Assembly (NCBI RefSeq): GCF_016728505.1
Contig: NZ_CP068159.1
Location: 1,178,001 to 1,242,000 of the forward strand
Reading direction: 5' to 3'
Source of the DNA: Corynebacterium riegelii
Lineage (GTDB): Bacteria > Actinomycetota > Actinomycetes > Mycobacteriales > Mycobacteriaceae
DNA: 64,000 nt
In this document: piece by piece, positions 49,348 through 56,776 of the stretch
Position numbering within the stretch: the stretch's first letter is position 1
How the letters are laid out: each line of letters opens with the position of its first letter
Position numbers and translations under genes: made by a program
Notes under the pieces: model-generated
Told to the model about the DNA's origin: nothing
The model's input: only the letters and a program-made list of their open reading frames with translations
The model's database searches: none

Positions 49348-49758
49348 TTACGCCTCCTGGCTGTCCAGAAGCCCCGCTACGCTTGCCGGGTCAGCGTCCG
49401 AAAGCATCTGGCGGCAGCGGTCGTACTCAGCGTCATCGCCAATAACCTTGGACGCCAACGCCAACATCGCAATCGCCTTTAATACCGGCTGGTTTGCCTC
49501 GTGCGATGCCGGGACCGGACCCCAGCCCTTCCAGCCGTTGGCGCGCAGGCGGTCAAGCGAGCGGTGGTAGCCGGTGCGCGCGTAGGCGTAGGCAACAATC
49601 TGGTTGCCCTCGGCCAGTTCACGCTCGGCGCGAGCCGCCCACACAGCGGGGGAGTCAGGGTGGGCGATTGCCGTTGCATCATCCAGCAAATCGTTACCGT
49701 GAGCCGGGTCTTCAGGCAAGTGAACTGGCGGGGGAGCGAGCATATCGTTGAATTCCAT
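49348..49758 (-). CDS. DUF3151-family protein
   Basis: 136 residues, soluble, no signal. Typical actinobacterial DUF3151 features: an Ala-rich helical centre (WAARAERELAEGNQIVAYAYARTGYHRSLDRLR, split here only by context) and the block NGWKGWGPVP. The 'Tyr-Ala-Tyr-Ala-Arg' helix pattern hints at a TPR-like fold. No function is assigned to the family. It forms a two-gene unit with the lipoprotein. Confidence 0.82.
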   Translation of the reverse strand: MEFNDMLAPPPVHLPEDPAHGNDLLDDATAIAHPDSPAVWAARAERELAEGNQIVAYAYARTGYHRSLDRLRANGWKGWGPVPASHEANQPVLKAIAMLALASKVIGDDAEYDRCRQMLSDADPASVAGLLDSQEA

Positions 49759-49837
49759 GGCCCTACGTTACCGCGCAAAGGCAGACAGAGGCGTCTAAAG
49801 TGGGGGACCGAAAACTTTTCAACGATTAAGGAGAGTC

Positions 49838-50662
49838 ATGTCCAACCCGTACAACCCGAATGGTGCAGACGACCAGAACGACAAGCCGGATTTCACCGCG
49901 GAGCCGACTCCGGAGACCTCTAGCGAGCAGACAACTGAGTTCGGCAGCACCGCTGGCAGCACGTCCAGCAGCGCTGACTCCGCTGCGTCTGAGTGGGGCA
50001 CGCCTTCCCAGCCGCAGTATGGCCAGGGTGGTTACACCCCGTACGGCGAAAACCAGTACGGCCAAGGCGGCTCCCAGGGCGGTTACGGCCAGGGTGAGCA
50101 CCAGCAGCAGGATTACTCCCAGCAGCAGTACCAGGCGCAGGGTCAGGCACAGCAGCAGGGCCAGTATGGCCAGTACGGCTACCAGCAGCAGGGCCAGTAC
50201 GGTCAGGGTGATTTCCAGCAGGCGCAGTACGGCGCTGGTTACCCGCAGGGCGGCTACCCGCAGGGTTACGGTCCGCAGGGTCAGTATGGTGTGCCGTCGA
50301 GCAACAACGGTCGCAAGAAGCCTGGCGACGGCTTCTTCCAGGCCCTGTTTGATTTCTCCTTCAGCCGCTTCATCACCATTGACTTTGCCAAGGTTATTTA
50401 CGCTATCTTCCTGGGTCTCATCGCACTGGCCTGGGCGGCTGGTCTGATCGCTTCCCTCATCGGCTTCAGCGAGGGTGTTGGCGAAGGCTTCCTGGGCCTG
50501 ATCGTGTACTTGATCGTGGGCACCGCGTTGGCGCTGTTTGCTACGGTTGGTGCGCGCCTGAGCCTGGAGTTCTACGTGGCCACCGTGAAGACTGCGCAGA
50601 ACACCTCCAAGCTTGTTGAGTTTGATCAGGACAAGGCGGACAAGGCAGATTCTGACGCCTAG
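49838..50662 (+). CDS. DUF4282-like membrane protein with Gln/Gly/Tyr-rich N-terminal region
   Basis: 274 residues. Residues 1-155 are low complexity, rich in Gln, Gly and Tyr with recurring QYGQG-type units. Residues 165-265 contain a DUF4282-like domain with two transmembrane helices (about 180-205 and 220-245) after FSRFITIDFAKVIY. The low-complexity part faces the cytoplasm if the usual topology holds. AAGGAGA precedes the ATG. A terminator follows at 50689-50717. Function unknown. Confidence 0.82.
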   Translation: MSNPYNPNGADDQNDKPDFTAEPTPETSSEQTTEFGSTAGSTSSSADSAASEWGTPSQPQYGQGGYTPYGENQYGQGGSQGGYGQGEHQQQDYSQQQYQAQGQAQQQGQYGQYGYQQQGQYGQGDFQQAQYGAGYPQGGYPQGYGPQGQYGVPSSNNGRKKPGDGFFQALFDFSFSRFITIDFAKVIYAIFLGLIALAWAAGLIASLIGFSEGVGEGFLGLIVYLIVGTALALFATVGARLSLEFYVATVKTAQNTSKLVEFDQDKADKADSDA

Positions 50663-50688
50663 TAGCTCACTAACGCCCCAAGCGTGAT

Positions 50689-50717
50689 GGGCCCGGCCGT
50701 GTGGTCGGGCCCTTTTT
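50689..50717 (+). terminator. Terminator after the DUF4282-like gene
   Basis: Perfect GGGCCCG (50689-50695) and CGGGCCC (50706-50712) arms followed by TTTTT. Confidence 0.88.
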
Positions 50718-50833
50718 GCTGGTTCTTTTTGACGGCAGATTGCCAGCTGACGGCAAGGGTGCTTTGGGGTGTGCAACTTTATAGTGGGGCCTACCTGCCC
50801 GGTTTCAACCTGAACTGTTGCAAAGGAGTCCCG

Positions 50834-51358
50834 ATGGCAAGCGCAATGTATACCGCACGAACCGGCACGTATGAAGAGTTCATGGACGTTTTTGATCCCG
50901 AAACAGATGACGTGACTGCGATGCTTCGTGAGGGACTGATTAACCCCGACCCCGAAGCCCGCGCCAAGATTGCAAACGACATGTTGGACAGGGGAGCAGA
51001 CGCCGCGTCGGTGGAGTATGGCAACAGCACGCTTGCGCTGCTGCTTGGCGGCAATGAGCGCCTAGGCAAGGGCGACGGCGCGTTGGCGAAGCGCTTGGTT
51101 GCTAGTGGCGCTGATGTGAACCGGCGTTCCCGCGGTGATCTGCCGCTGCGTCTGGCCATCACAATTGATGCGGATGATGACGAAGAGCGTCGTGAAGTTT
51201 ACGAAGCCCTCTTTGGATCTGAGGATTTGGATTTAAGCCTGCCGTCGAGCGAGCGCAACCCGATCAACACGATTGGCGGTTGGCTGCGGATGAACATAGA
51301 CGGGCGCCCCGGCAAGCTCGATGTCCTGGACGAGTTCCTCAAAGAGAGCGGCTACTAG
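50834..51358 (+). CDS. Ankyrin-repeat-like hypothetical protein
   Basis: 174 acidic residues, no signal. Two segments resemble ankyrin repeats: about 40-70 (MLDRGADAASVEYGNSTLAL) and 80-110 (LVASGADVNRRSRGDLPLRL, with the GADVN turn typical of ankyrins). AAAGGAG lies 7 bases before the ATG at 50834, which sets the start against a longer in-frame extension that would cross the terminator. It converges on maf, 12 bases away. Function unknown. Confidence 0.8.
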   Translation: MASAMYTARTGTYEEFMDVFDPETDDVTAMLREGLINPDPEARAKIANDMLDRGADAASVEYGNSTLALLLGGNERLGKGDGALAKRLVASGADVNRRSRGDLPLRLAITIDADDDEERREVYEALFGSEDLDLSLPSSERNPINTIGGWLRMNIDGRPGKLDVLDEFLKESGY

Positions 51359-51370
51359 GACAAGCGGCTA

Positions 51371-51964
51371 CTAGGACTCCCAGAAATCCGAGGCATCCAG
51401 CCCGAAGCGGTACAAACACTTGCGCAGCAGCGGCATTGATAGGCCGATGACGCTGGTTGGGTCGCCGTCGATGGAGTCGATGAACCAGCTTCCGAGTGCC
51501 TCCAAGGTAAACGCGCCCGCGCAGCCCAGTGGTTGGCCGGAGTGGGCGTAGGCGGCGATGTCGGCGTCGGACACCTCGCCGAAACGAATCGCGGTGGAGA
51601 CCGTGTCCACCACCCACTCGCCGCGGAAACACACCGCGTGGCCCGTCAACAGGTGCGCTGTCTTGCCGCGCTGTGCTTTCCAACGCTCAATCGCTCGCTT
51701 GGGGGTGTGCGGTTTGCCCAGCAGCGTGCCGTCTAAAAGCAGCATGGAGTCACACCCAATGACCACATCTTCCGGAAACTCCGGTGCAACCGTCTCCGCC
51801 TTTGCGCGGGCGAGGGCGCTGACGATGTGGTGCGGTTCAGCGTCTGCAAGCTGAGCGATCAGCGCATCCTCATCAATGTTGGCCGGGCGAAGGAAGGGGC
51901 GAACCCCGCCTTGCTCGAGCAGCATGCGTCGCGACGGTGACTGCGACGCCAGCACCAACCGCAT
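51371..51964 (-). CDS. maf: Maf-family nucleotide pyrophosphatase
   Basis: 197 residues. Family motifs: N-terminal LVLASQSPSRRMLLEQ, then GCDSMLLLDG, and the C-terminal GLSMPLLRKCL. Maf proteins hydrolyse dTTP, UTP or modified nucleotides and keep them out of nucleic acid. The ATG follows the accE stop with no spacer. In C. glutamicum maf also adjoins accE (from memory), so the order is backbone. Confidence 0.92.
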   Translation of the reverse strand: MRLVLASQSPSRRMLLEQGGVRPFLRPANIDEDALIAQLADAEPHHIVSALARAKAETVAPEFPEDVVIGCDSMLLLDGTLLGKPHTPKRAIERWKAQRGKTAHLLTGHAVCFRGEWVVDTVSTAIRFGEVSDADIAAYAHSGQPLGCAGAFTLEALGSWFIDSIDGDPTSVIGLSMPLLRKCLYRFGLDASDFWES

Positions 51965-52159
51965 CTAGAAATACACCGCGCTATGAAACGCGTGCGGGTT
52001 AAACAGCGGGCCGCGGTAATTGCGCGGGGCAGGAGCGCCCCAACCGTTCGCGTCCGCAGGAGCGGCAGCCGAGTTCTTCGCCTTCAGCTCCTGCAGCACC
52101 TGCACCAAGGCAGCCAGCTCGTCTTCAGTGGGATTGCCCTTTAGAACCTCAATATCCAT
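51965..52159 (-). CDS. accE: Acyl-CoA carboxylase epsilon subunit, backbone copy
   Basis: 64 residues: start MDIEVLKGNPTEDELAALVQ, a helix, an Ala-rich stretch, then the aromatic C-terminal segment (NYRGPLFNPHAF) that is characteristic of AccE proteins. It stabilises AccBC-AccD complexes. It sits 12 bases after the degenerate accD gene and directly before maf. Confidence 0.9.
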   Translation of the reverse strand: MDIEVLKGNPTEDELAALVQVLQELKAKNSAAAPADANGWGAPAPRNYRGPLFNPHAFHSAVYF

Positions 52160-52171
52160 TGCAAAACCCTC

Positions 52172-53593
52172 CTACAGCGGCATATTGCCGTGCTTTTTCA
52201 CCGGCGGGTAGACAACCTTGCGCTCCAGCAGACGCAGGCCCTCAAGCACCTGGGTGCGGGTCTGGGAGGGCTCAATCACCGCATCTACAAGACCACGCTC
52301 GGTAGCCACGTACGGGTTGAGGTTTTCGGCCTCGTACTCGGCGACGTCAGTACCAATAGCCTCGGCAGCCGTCGCGGCATCCGCCAGCGCGATCTGCGCA
52401 GTCGGCCACGCAAACACCAAATCAGCGCCCAAGCCCTTCGAACCAAGCAGCGCATACGCGGTGCCCAGCGCCTTGCGCGTAATCACAGTCACCGTGCCCA
52501 CCTGGGCCTCCGCGAACGCGTAGGCCAGCGCCGCCGCGCCGCTGAGAGGGGCATCCTCGCCAGCAGGAATAACGGCATCCGCGCAGTCCACGAACTGCAC
52601 CAACGGCAGGTTGAAGCCGTCGCAGGTGCGGATGAACCGCGCAGCCTTGCGTGCCGCGGCACCCGTGAGCGTGCCACCATCAACCTGCGGCTGGGTGGAC
52701 ACAACGCCAACGGCACGGCCACCGATGTGCGCCAAGCCAGTGAGCACGCTGCCAGCCGTCTGCGCGCCGAGCTCGAAGAAATCACCGTCCGTGACCGCGT
52801 TGATGATCTCACGGACGTCATAGTCCTGGGGGTCATCGTCTGGCATGAACGTGTCCAGGTCTAGCTCGGAAGCCTTCTCCGCTTCCGTGCCCAGCGGGGA
52901 AGCGGCAACGTTGTTCAGTGGCAGGAAAGCCAGCAGGTCGCGCACCTGGGCAATTGCCGCAGCGTCCGTGTCCACAGTCAAGTGTGCCTCGCCGCCATCG
53001 AAGGAAGCGCCAGCCACCTGGACCACGAAATCTGCCAGCGGCACCGTGGTTGCCGGAAGGGATGCAGTATCACCTGCTACCACGGCGATCTGCGGCACCA
53101 GACCAGACGCCTGGGCGGCTGCACGCAAAATCTTCGCCTGCATGTGGGCAGTAACAATGCCCTCCTGGAAACGCGGGCCAACCGAGTCATAGATGCCAAT
53201 AACCGGCACGCCGGTCTTCGTTGCCAACTCGTAGAGTTTCAGGATTTTTTCGGCGTAGACTTCGCCCATCGCACCGTCGAAAAGCGAACTGTCCTGGGAA
53301 AACACGAACACGCGGCGGCCATGCACAAGACCGTAACCAGTGACCACGCCGTCGGTGGCGGGCTTGGTGCGGTACATCTTGTAGGCCTCGATCCGGTGGC
53401 GGGCCAGCGCGTCAGTCTCCACAAACGTGCCGCTATCCAGCAGCAACTCAACGCGCTCGCGGGCGGTGGCGCTGCCGCTTTCGCGCACGGCATCGATCGC
53501 CTCCTGACCGGCAGGGACCTGCGCCTCGGCGAGGCGATCGCGCAAATCCTGGATGCGACCGGCGGTGGTGGTCAAATCGGGTTTGGAAGTCAT
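52172..53593 (-). CDS. accD2: Acyl-CoA carboxylase beta subunit-like protein, catalytic motifs degenerate (AccD2/DtsR2 position)
   Basis: 473 residues, about 70 shorter than the AccD at 20819-22450. Ends are conserved (ARERVELLLDSGTFVETDAL; KKHGNMPL). The first oxyanion motif [13 protein letters not shown] is replaced by AGDTASLPATTVPL, the following 35-residue segment with [11 protein letters not shown] is missing, VDVPGFLPG has become [19 protein letters not shown] is RKALGTAY, and a second segment of about 25 residues is deleted near residue 425. The frame is intact, so it looks like a conserved non-catalytic or specialised subunit. It precedes accE and maf in one operon. Confidence 0.85.
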   Translation of the reverse strand: MTSKPDLTTTAGRIQDLRDRLAEAQVPAGQEAIDAVRESGSATARERVELLLDSGTFVETDALARHRIEAYKMYRTKPATDGVVTGYGLVHGRRVFVFSQDSSLFDGAMGEVYAEKILKLYELATKTGVPVIGIYDSVGPRFQEGIVTAHMQAKILRAAAQASGLVPQIAVVAGDTASLPATTVPLADFVVQVAGASFDGGEAHLTVDTDAAAIAQVRDLLAFLPLNNVAASPLGTEAEKASELDLDTFMPDDDPQDYDVREIINAVTDGDFFELGAQTAGSVLTGLAHIGGRAVGVVSTQPQVDGGTLTGAAARKAARFIRTCDGFNLPLVQFVDCADAVIPAGEDAPLSGAAALAYAFAEAQVGTVTVITRKALGTAYALLGSKGLGADLVFAWPTAQIALADAATAAEAIGTDVAEYEAENLNPYVATERGLVDAVIEPSQTRTQVLEGLRLLERKVVYPPVKKHGNMPL

Positions 53594-53626
53594 GGGGACC
53601 TAGTTTAGTGCTACAACTGCCTGTGC

Positions 53627-54040
53627 CTAATCAGGGCGAGATGGCCGTGTCACACGCCACGCAGCCTGGATGAGTGGGATCTGCAGCGGAAGGCGCGCAA
53701 TCCCGGCAGCTTGCTGGTACCAGGGCTTCTTGCGCCACTTCCAGCTCATGTAGAAATTTGCAGGCCACACCGCCGTCAGCAGCGCGGCGGACAAGTATCC
53801 GCCGGCGCGACGCATTGCCGCTGACCTGCGTACGTGATCTGGGTTGCTGCGCGGGCCAAGTGCTGGGGAGGCGAGCAGCACCGCGGCGAGCAATTCGGCG
53901 GCTCCGGAGGCGTATGTGTAGTTGCGTGCGGGTCCTGGAAGCTGCGGCGGGACAATGCTGTCGAAGGGCTCGGGTTTGAGGAAATGGAGCACACCGGAGC
54001 TGACGAACAGCGGAATGAGGGTGTTGGAAGGGATCTGCAT
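53627..54040 (-). CDS. DoxX-like membrane protein
   Basis: 137 residues from the ATG at 54040, about four hydrophobic segments (8-22, 45-60, 85-105, 115-130). The stretch SGVLHFLKPEPFDSIVPPQL followed by YASGAAELLAAVLL matches the DoxX family pattern. The start is set by TACGAT (54048-54053) 7 bases upstream, a leaderless arrangement; an ATG two codons before is possible. Role unknown. Confidence 0.78.
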   Translation of the reverse strand: MQIPSNTLIPLFVSSGVLHFLKPEPFDSIVPPQLPGPARNYTYASGAAELLAAVLLASPALGPRSNPDHVRRSAAMRRAGGYLSAALLTAVWPANFYMSWKWRKKPWYQQAAGIARLPLQIPLIQAAWRVTRPSRPD

Positions 54041-54162
54041 AGGCATGATCGTACCCGGTTTTGGGAACAAGTGTTCTGAATTTTGAGAGGGTGTGTGGGG
54101 TACGCCTTTTACACTGAAATCCCAACACCGGGGAATGAGATTTTTGGACAAAGGAGGTCCTT

Positions 54163-55479
54163 ATGAACACACCAGAGCGACAGCGCGAAGTACTTTCCTT
54201 CGACACCACCATCCACGGCACGAAGCTGCACGCAGAAGTTGAAATCAGCCCGCGCGGCACCCAGTACCTGACGGAAGCACAGATGGATGCCACCCGTGCC
54301 TTGCTCACGCACCTGGCAAACGTTGCGGCTGAGTACCAGCCGGAGGAAGACACGCGCGATGAATCGCTGGATGCCTACGTGGTGCTGGCAGACACGTTCC
54401 AGGTACTGGACCTGGCACGTGCGGCGGTGGATTCGCGTCCGAAGGAGGCGATGCGTTACTTCTGGCACGCAGCATCCAACCTTGAGGTGCTGCAGGCGTG
54501 GGACCCACGTTTTACCCAGGCATACCTGGTGGCGCGCTACGGCGAGGAGTTGGCGGGCAACTTCGTGCTTGAGCCTCTTGAGGAGCTGTGTGAGCAAATC
54601 GAGTCCTGGATGCCGCAGCGTTACGCGGGCCCTGGTTTTACGCAGCGCCGCGTAGTGGTGGATGACCGTCAAAGCGCGGAGGATTTCCAGCGCACCTTAA
54701 CGCCTGACCATGAGGCAGTCAGCGTGCTCATGGTGGATGATGAGGACTTGCCGGCTGATGAATACCAGCTCACCGGGCGCACCGTGCTGCCTGTGCCGAT
54801 GTTCCCGGACGGCACGCTTGATACACGCGCCATGGTGCGACGCATCATGGATGACCAGTTTGTCACCTGCAAGTTTCACACTGACCGTCCTGCCTTCCAC
54901 CTCCTGCGTACGCTGACCAGTGCTGCCCAGATGCAGCTTGTAGAGCGTCGTGGCAGCACGCCTGTGGAGTTCTACTCCCATCTGGCGCACGCCAAGCAGC
55001 TTTGCCGACTGGCACGCCAGGACCGCTTCTTGGCAGACGGGGTATATCGCCGCACTGTGATTGGTGCGCTCTACAGCAGCCTGATTACCGTGTCGTTGTT
55101 CAGCGACGAGTGGGTGATGCCGAAGTACCTGGCCAAGCTCGCCGCAACGCTGAATGAAGACCTTGGCAGTGATGATGTGATTTACACCGTCCACGCCATT
55201 GAAGCTTGGTTGCCGCGTGACATCCGTGAGCTGATGCCGCGCGTGTGGAACGAAAAGCTTGACACACAACTGCAGGAGCCCTTGGTAGCCGGCTTGAATG
55301 TCCTTCCGGGCGCGCGCTTCGTTGGCGTTTTAGACGAGCAGACGCAGGCGGATTTCGAGGAAACCGGGCTGCCCGACGTGGACAAGTTCAGCCCCATCGA
55401 TTTGGGTCCCGAGCTGGGGGAAGACGCACTTGAGGTGCTGTCCATCCCCAACATCTCGGTGTTCCGCACTTGGGTATAG
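54163..55479 (+). CDS. Protein of unknown function
   Basis: 438 residues, soluble, acidic, no signal or transmembrane segment, rich in helices. No motif I recognise. An ideal ribosome site (AAAGGAGG) lies 6-7 bases before the ATG. TACACT at about 54108 is a possible -10. It is divergent from the DoxX-like gene and 36 bases upstream of birA on the same strand, although birA has its own TANNNT box. Confidence 0.72.
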   Translation: MNTPERQREVLSFDTTIHGTKLHAEVEISPRGTQYLTEAQMDATRALLTHLANVAAEYQPEEDTRDESLDAYVVLADTFQVLDLARAAVDSRPKEAMRYFWHAASNLEVLQAWDPRFTQAYLVARYGEELAGNFVLEPLEELCEQIESWMPQRYAGPGFTQRRVVVDDRQSAEDFQRTLTPDHEAVSVLMVDDEDLPADEYQLTGRTVLPVPMFPDGTLDTRAMVRRIMDDQFVTCKFHTDRPAFHLLRTLTSAAQMQLVERRGSTPVEFYSHLAHAKQLCRLARQDRFLADGVYRRTVIGALYSSLITVSLFSDEWVMPKYLAKLAATLNEDLGSDDVIYTVHAIEAWLPRDIRELMPRVWNEKLDTQLQEPLVAGLNVLPGARFVGVLDEQTQADFEETGLPDVDKFSPIDLGPELGEDALEVLSIPNISVFRTWV

Positions 55480-55515
55480 GCATCAAGACGCCTGCGCGTC
55501 GTAGGCTTGGAAACC

Positions 55516-56238
55516 ATGAGCGTGAAAAACCTCCAGCGAATCCAGGAAGCGGTCGCACAGTATTGGTCTGATGTGCAGTGGGTTGAAACCACCGGCTCCA
55601 CCAACGCGGACATGCTGGATCGCGGCACACCCGGCAGTGTGCTGATTGCAAACGAGCAGACGGACGGCAAGGGCCGGCTTGGCCGCCACTGGGTGTCCCC
55701 CAAGGATGCCCAGCTAGCTATGAGCATGGTGCTTGAGGTCCCGGAGCCGGCACCGGCGTTCGGGTTGCTGTCCATTGCGCCGGGCGTGGCAGTGACAGAC
55801 GTGCTGCCGCAGGCGCAGCTGAAGTGGCCGAATGACGTGCAGATTAAAGGCAAGAAAATCGCAGGTATTTTGTCTGGCCTGGACTTTCCAAAGGTTGTTG
55901 TGGGCATTGGCATCAACCTGAACATGAAGGAAGACGAGCTGCCCACAGACATGGCAACCGCACTGAACCTTGAGGGCATCGACGTTGATTTTGATGACTT
56001 CACCATTGCAGTACTGAACGCCATGGGGCGTCGCTTCCAGCAGTGGACGCAGCGCGACCCGCAGCTGTTGGAGGATTACCGTAAGGTGTGCTCCACCATC
56101 GGCCAGCCAGTGCGCATCGAGCTTCACAACGGTGAAGTGGTTGGCACCGTCGACGGTGTCAATGATGAAGGCGAAGTGATCATTGACGGCACCGCGTACG
56201 CCGTTGGAGACGTGCACCACCTGCGGCCAACCAGTTAA
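55516..56238 (+). CDS. birA: Biotin-[acetyl-CoA-carboxylase] ligase, monofunctional
   Basis: Attaches biotin to the carrier lysines of AccBC and Pyc. 240 residues. Biotinyl-AMP site: GRLGRHWVSP (near residue 55-65) and KWPNDVQIKGKKIAGIL (near 108-124); GIGINLN follows. There is no N-terminal DNA-binding domain, so it cannot act as repressor, in agreement with BioQ-type control of bioB. TAGGCT eight bases before the ATG suggests leaderless expression; a TTG three codons upstream is less likely. Confidence 0.95.
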   Translation: MSVKNLQRIQEAVAQYWSDVQWVETTGSTNADMLDRGTPGSVLIANEQTDGKGRLGRHWVSPKDAQLAMSMVLEVPEPAPAFGLLSIAPGVAVTDVLPQAQLKWPNDVQIKGKKIAGILSGLDFPKVVVGIGINLNMKEDELPTDMATALNLEGIDVDFDDFTIAVLNAMGRRFQQWTQRDPQLLEDYRKVCSTIGQPVRIELHNGEVVGTVDGVNDEGEVIIDGTAYAVGDVHHLRPTS

Positions 56239-56265
56239 CGCAGCCAGCTAGTAACATCTACCCGC

Positions 56266-56739
56266 GTGGCACGACAGGCGCACAAACAGGTGCAGTTCAA
56301 GGTAGGCGAGGACGAAGTGGTCCTTGCTGACGTCACTGCGCCCGTCAGCGACCTGATCTTCCCCCTGCTTGAGCTGATTTTGATCACGGGTATCTGCTGG
56401 ATCGCCATCGGCTGGATGGATGTCACCGCCACAGTCCCCTTAGTGGCGCGCAACGCCATGGTCATCCTGTGGCTGGTCTTAGGCTTTTGGCGCTTTGGCC
56501 TGCCGGTGATTCGGGGCCGCCGCCGACGCTTCGTGGTCACCGATCGCAGGGTGCTTGCCCGCGGTCGCACAGGCAAGGTCGATTCCATCCCGCACTCCCA
56601 AATCCACTCAGTTCGCCGCAACCGCGGGGAATTGTGGGTGGGGGTCTACGGCTATCCCCGTCCCATCAGGTTTGAGCAGGTGGGTAAGACCCGCGCGCTG
56701 GAGAAGCTGCTGCAGTCACAGCTCCGCGGCGGGTTCTAG
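56266..56739 (+). CDS. PH-domain (YdbS/bPH2-like) membrane protein
   Basis: 157 residues. Two transmembrane helices (about 32-52 and 62-80) precede a bacterial PH-like domain starting RRRFVVTDRRVLARGRTGKV and ending near the C-terminus. The same kind of gene follows birA in C. glutamicum (from memory). GTG start with TAACAT eight bases upstream. The stop codon lies inside a short tandem repeat shared with the end of the convergent helicase gene. Confidence 0.85.
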   Translation: MARQAHKQVQFKVGEDEVVLADVTAPVSDLIFPLLELILITGICWIAIGWMDVTATVPLVARNAMVILWLVLGFWRFGLPVIRGRRRRFVVTDRRVLARGRTGKVDSIPHSQIHSVRRNRGELWVGVYGYPRPIRFEQVGKTRALEKLLQSQLRGGF

Positions 56740-56776
56740 CGCGAAAGCTCTAGCGCGAAAGCTCTAGCGCGAGAAA
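56735..56776 (+). repeat. 14-bp tandem repeat at the join of two convergent genes
   Basis: CTCTAGCGCGAAAG-type unit, nearly three copies. It carries the stop codons of both the PH-domain gene (56739) and the helicase gene (56764). Confidence 0.8.

Noticed and set aside
52172..53593. accD2 as a pseudogene
   Set aside because: No frameshift or early stop, conserved ends, own place in an operon with accE and maf. Altered motifs look like orderly divergence.
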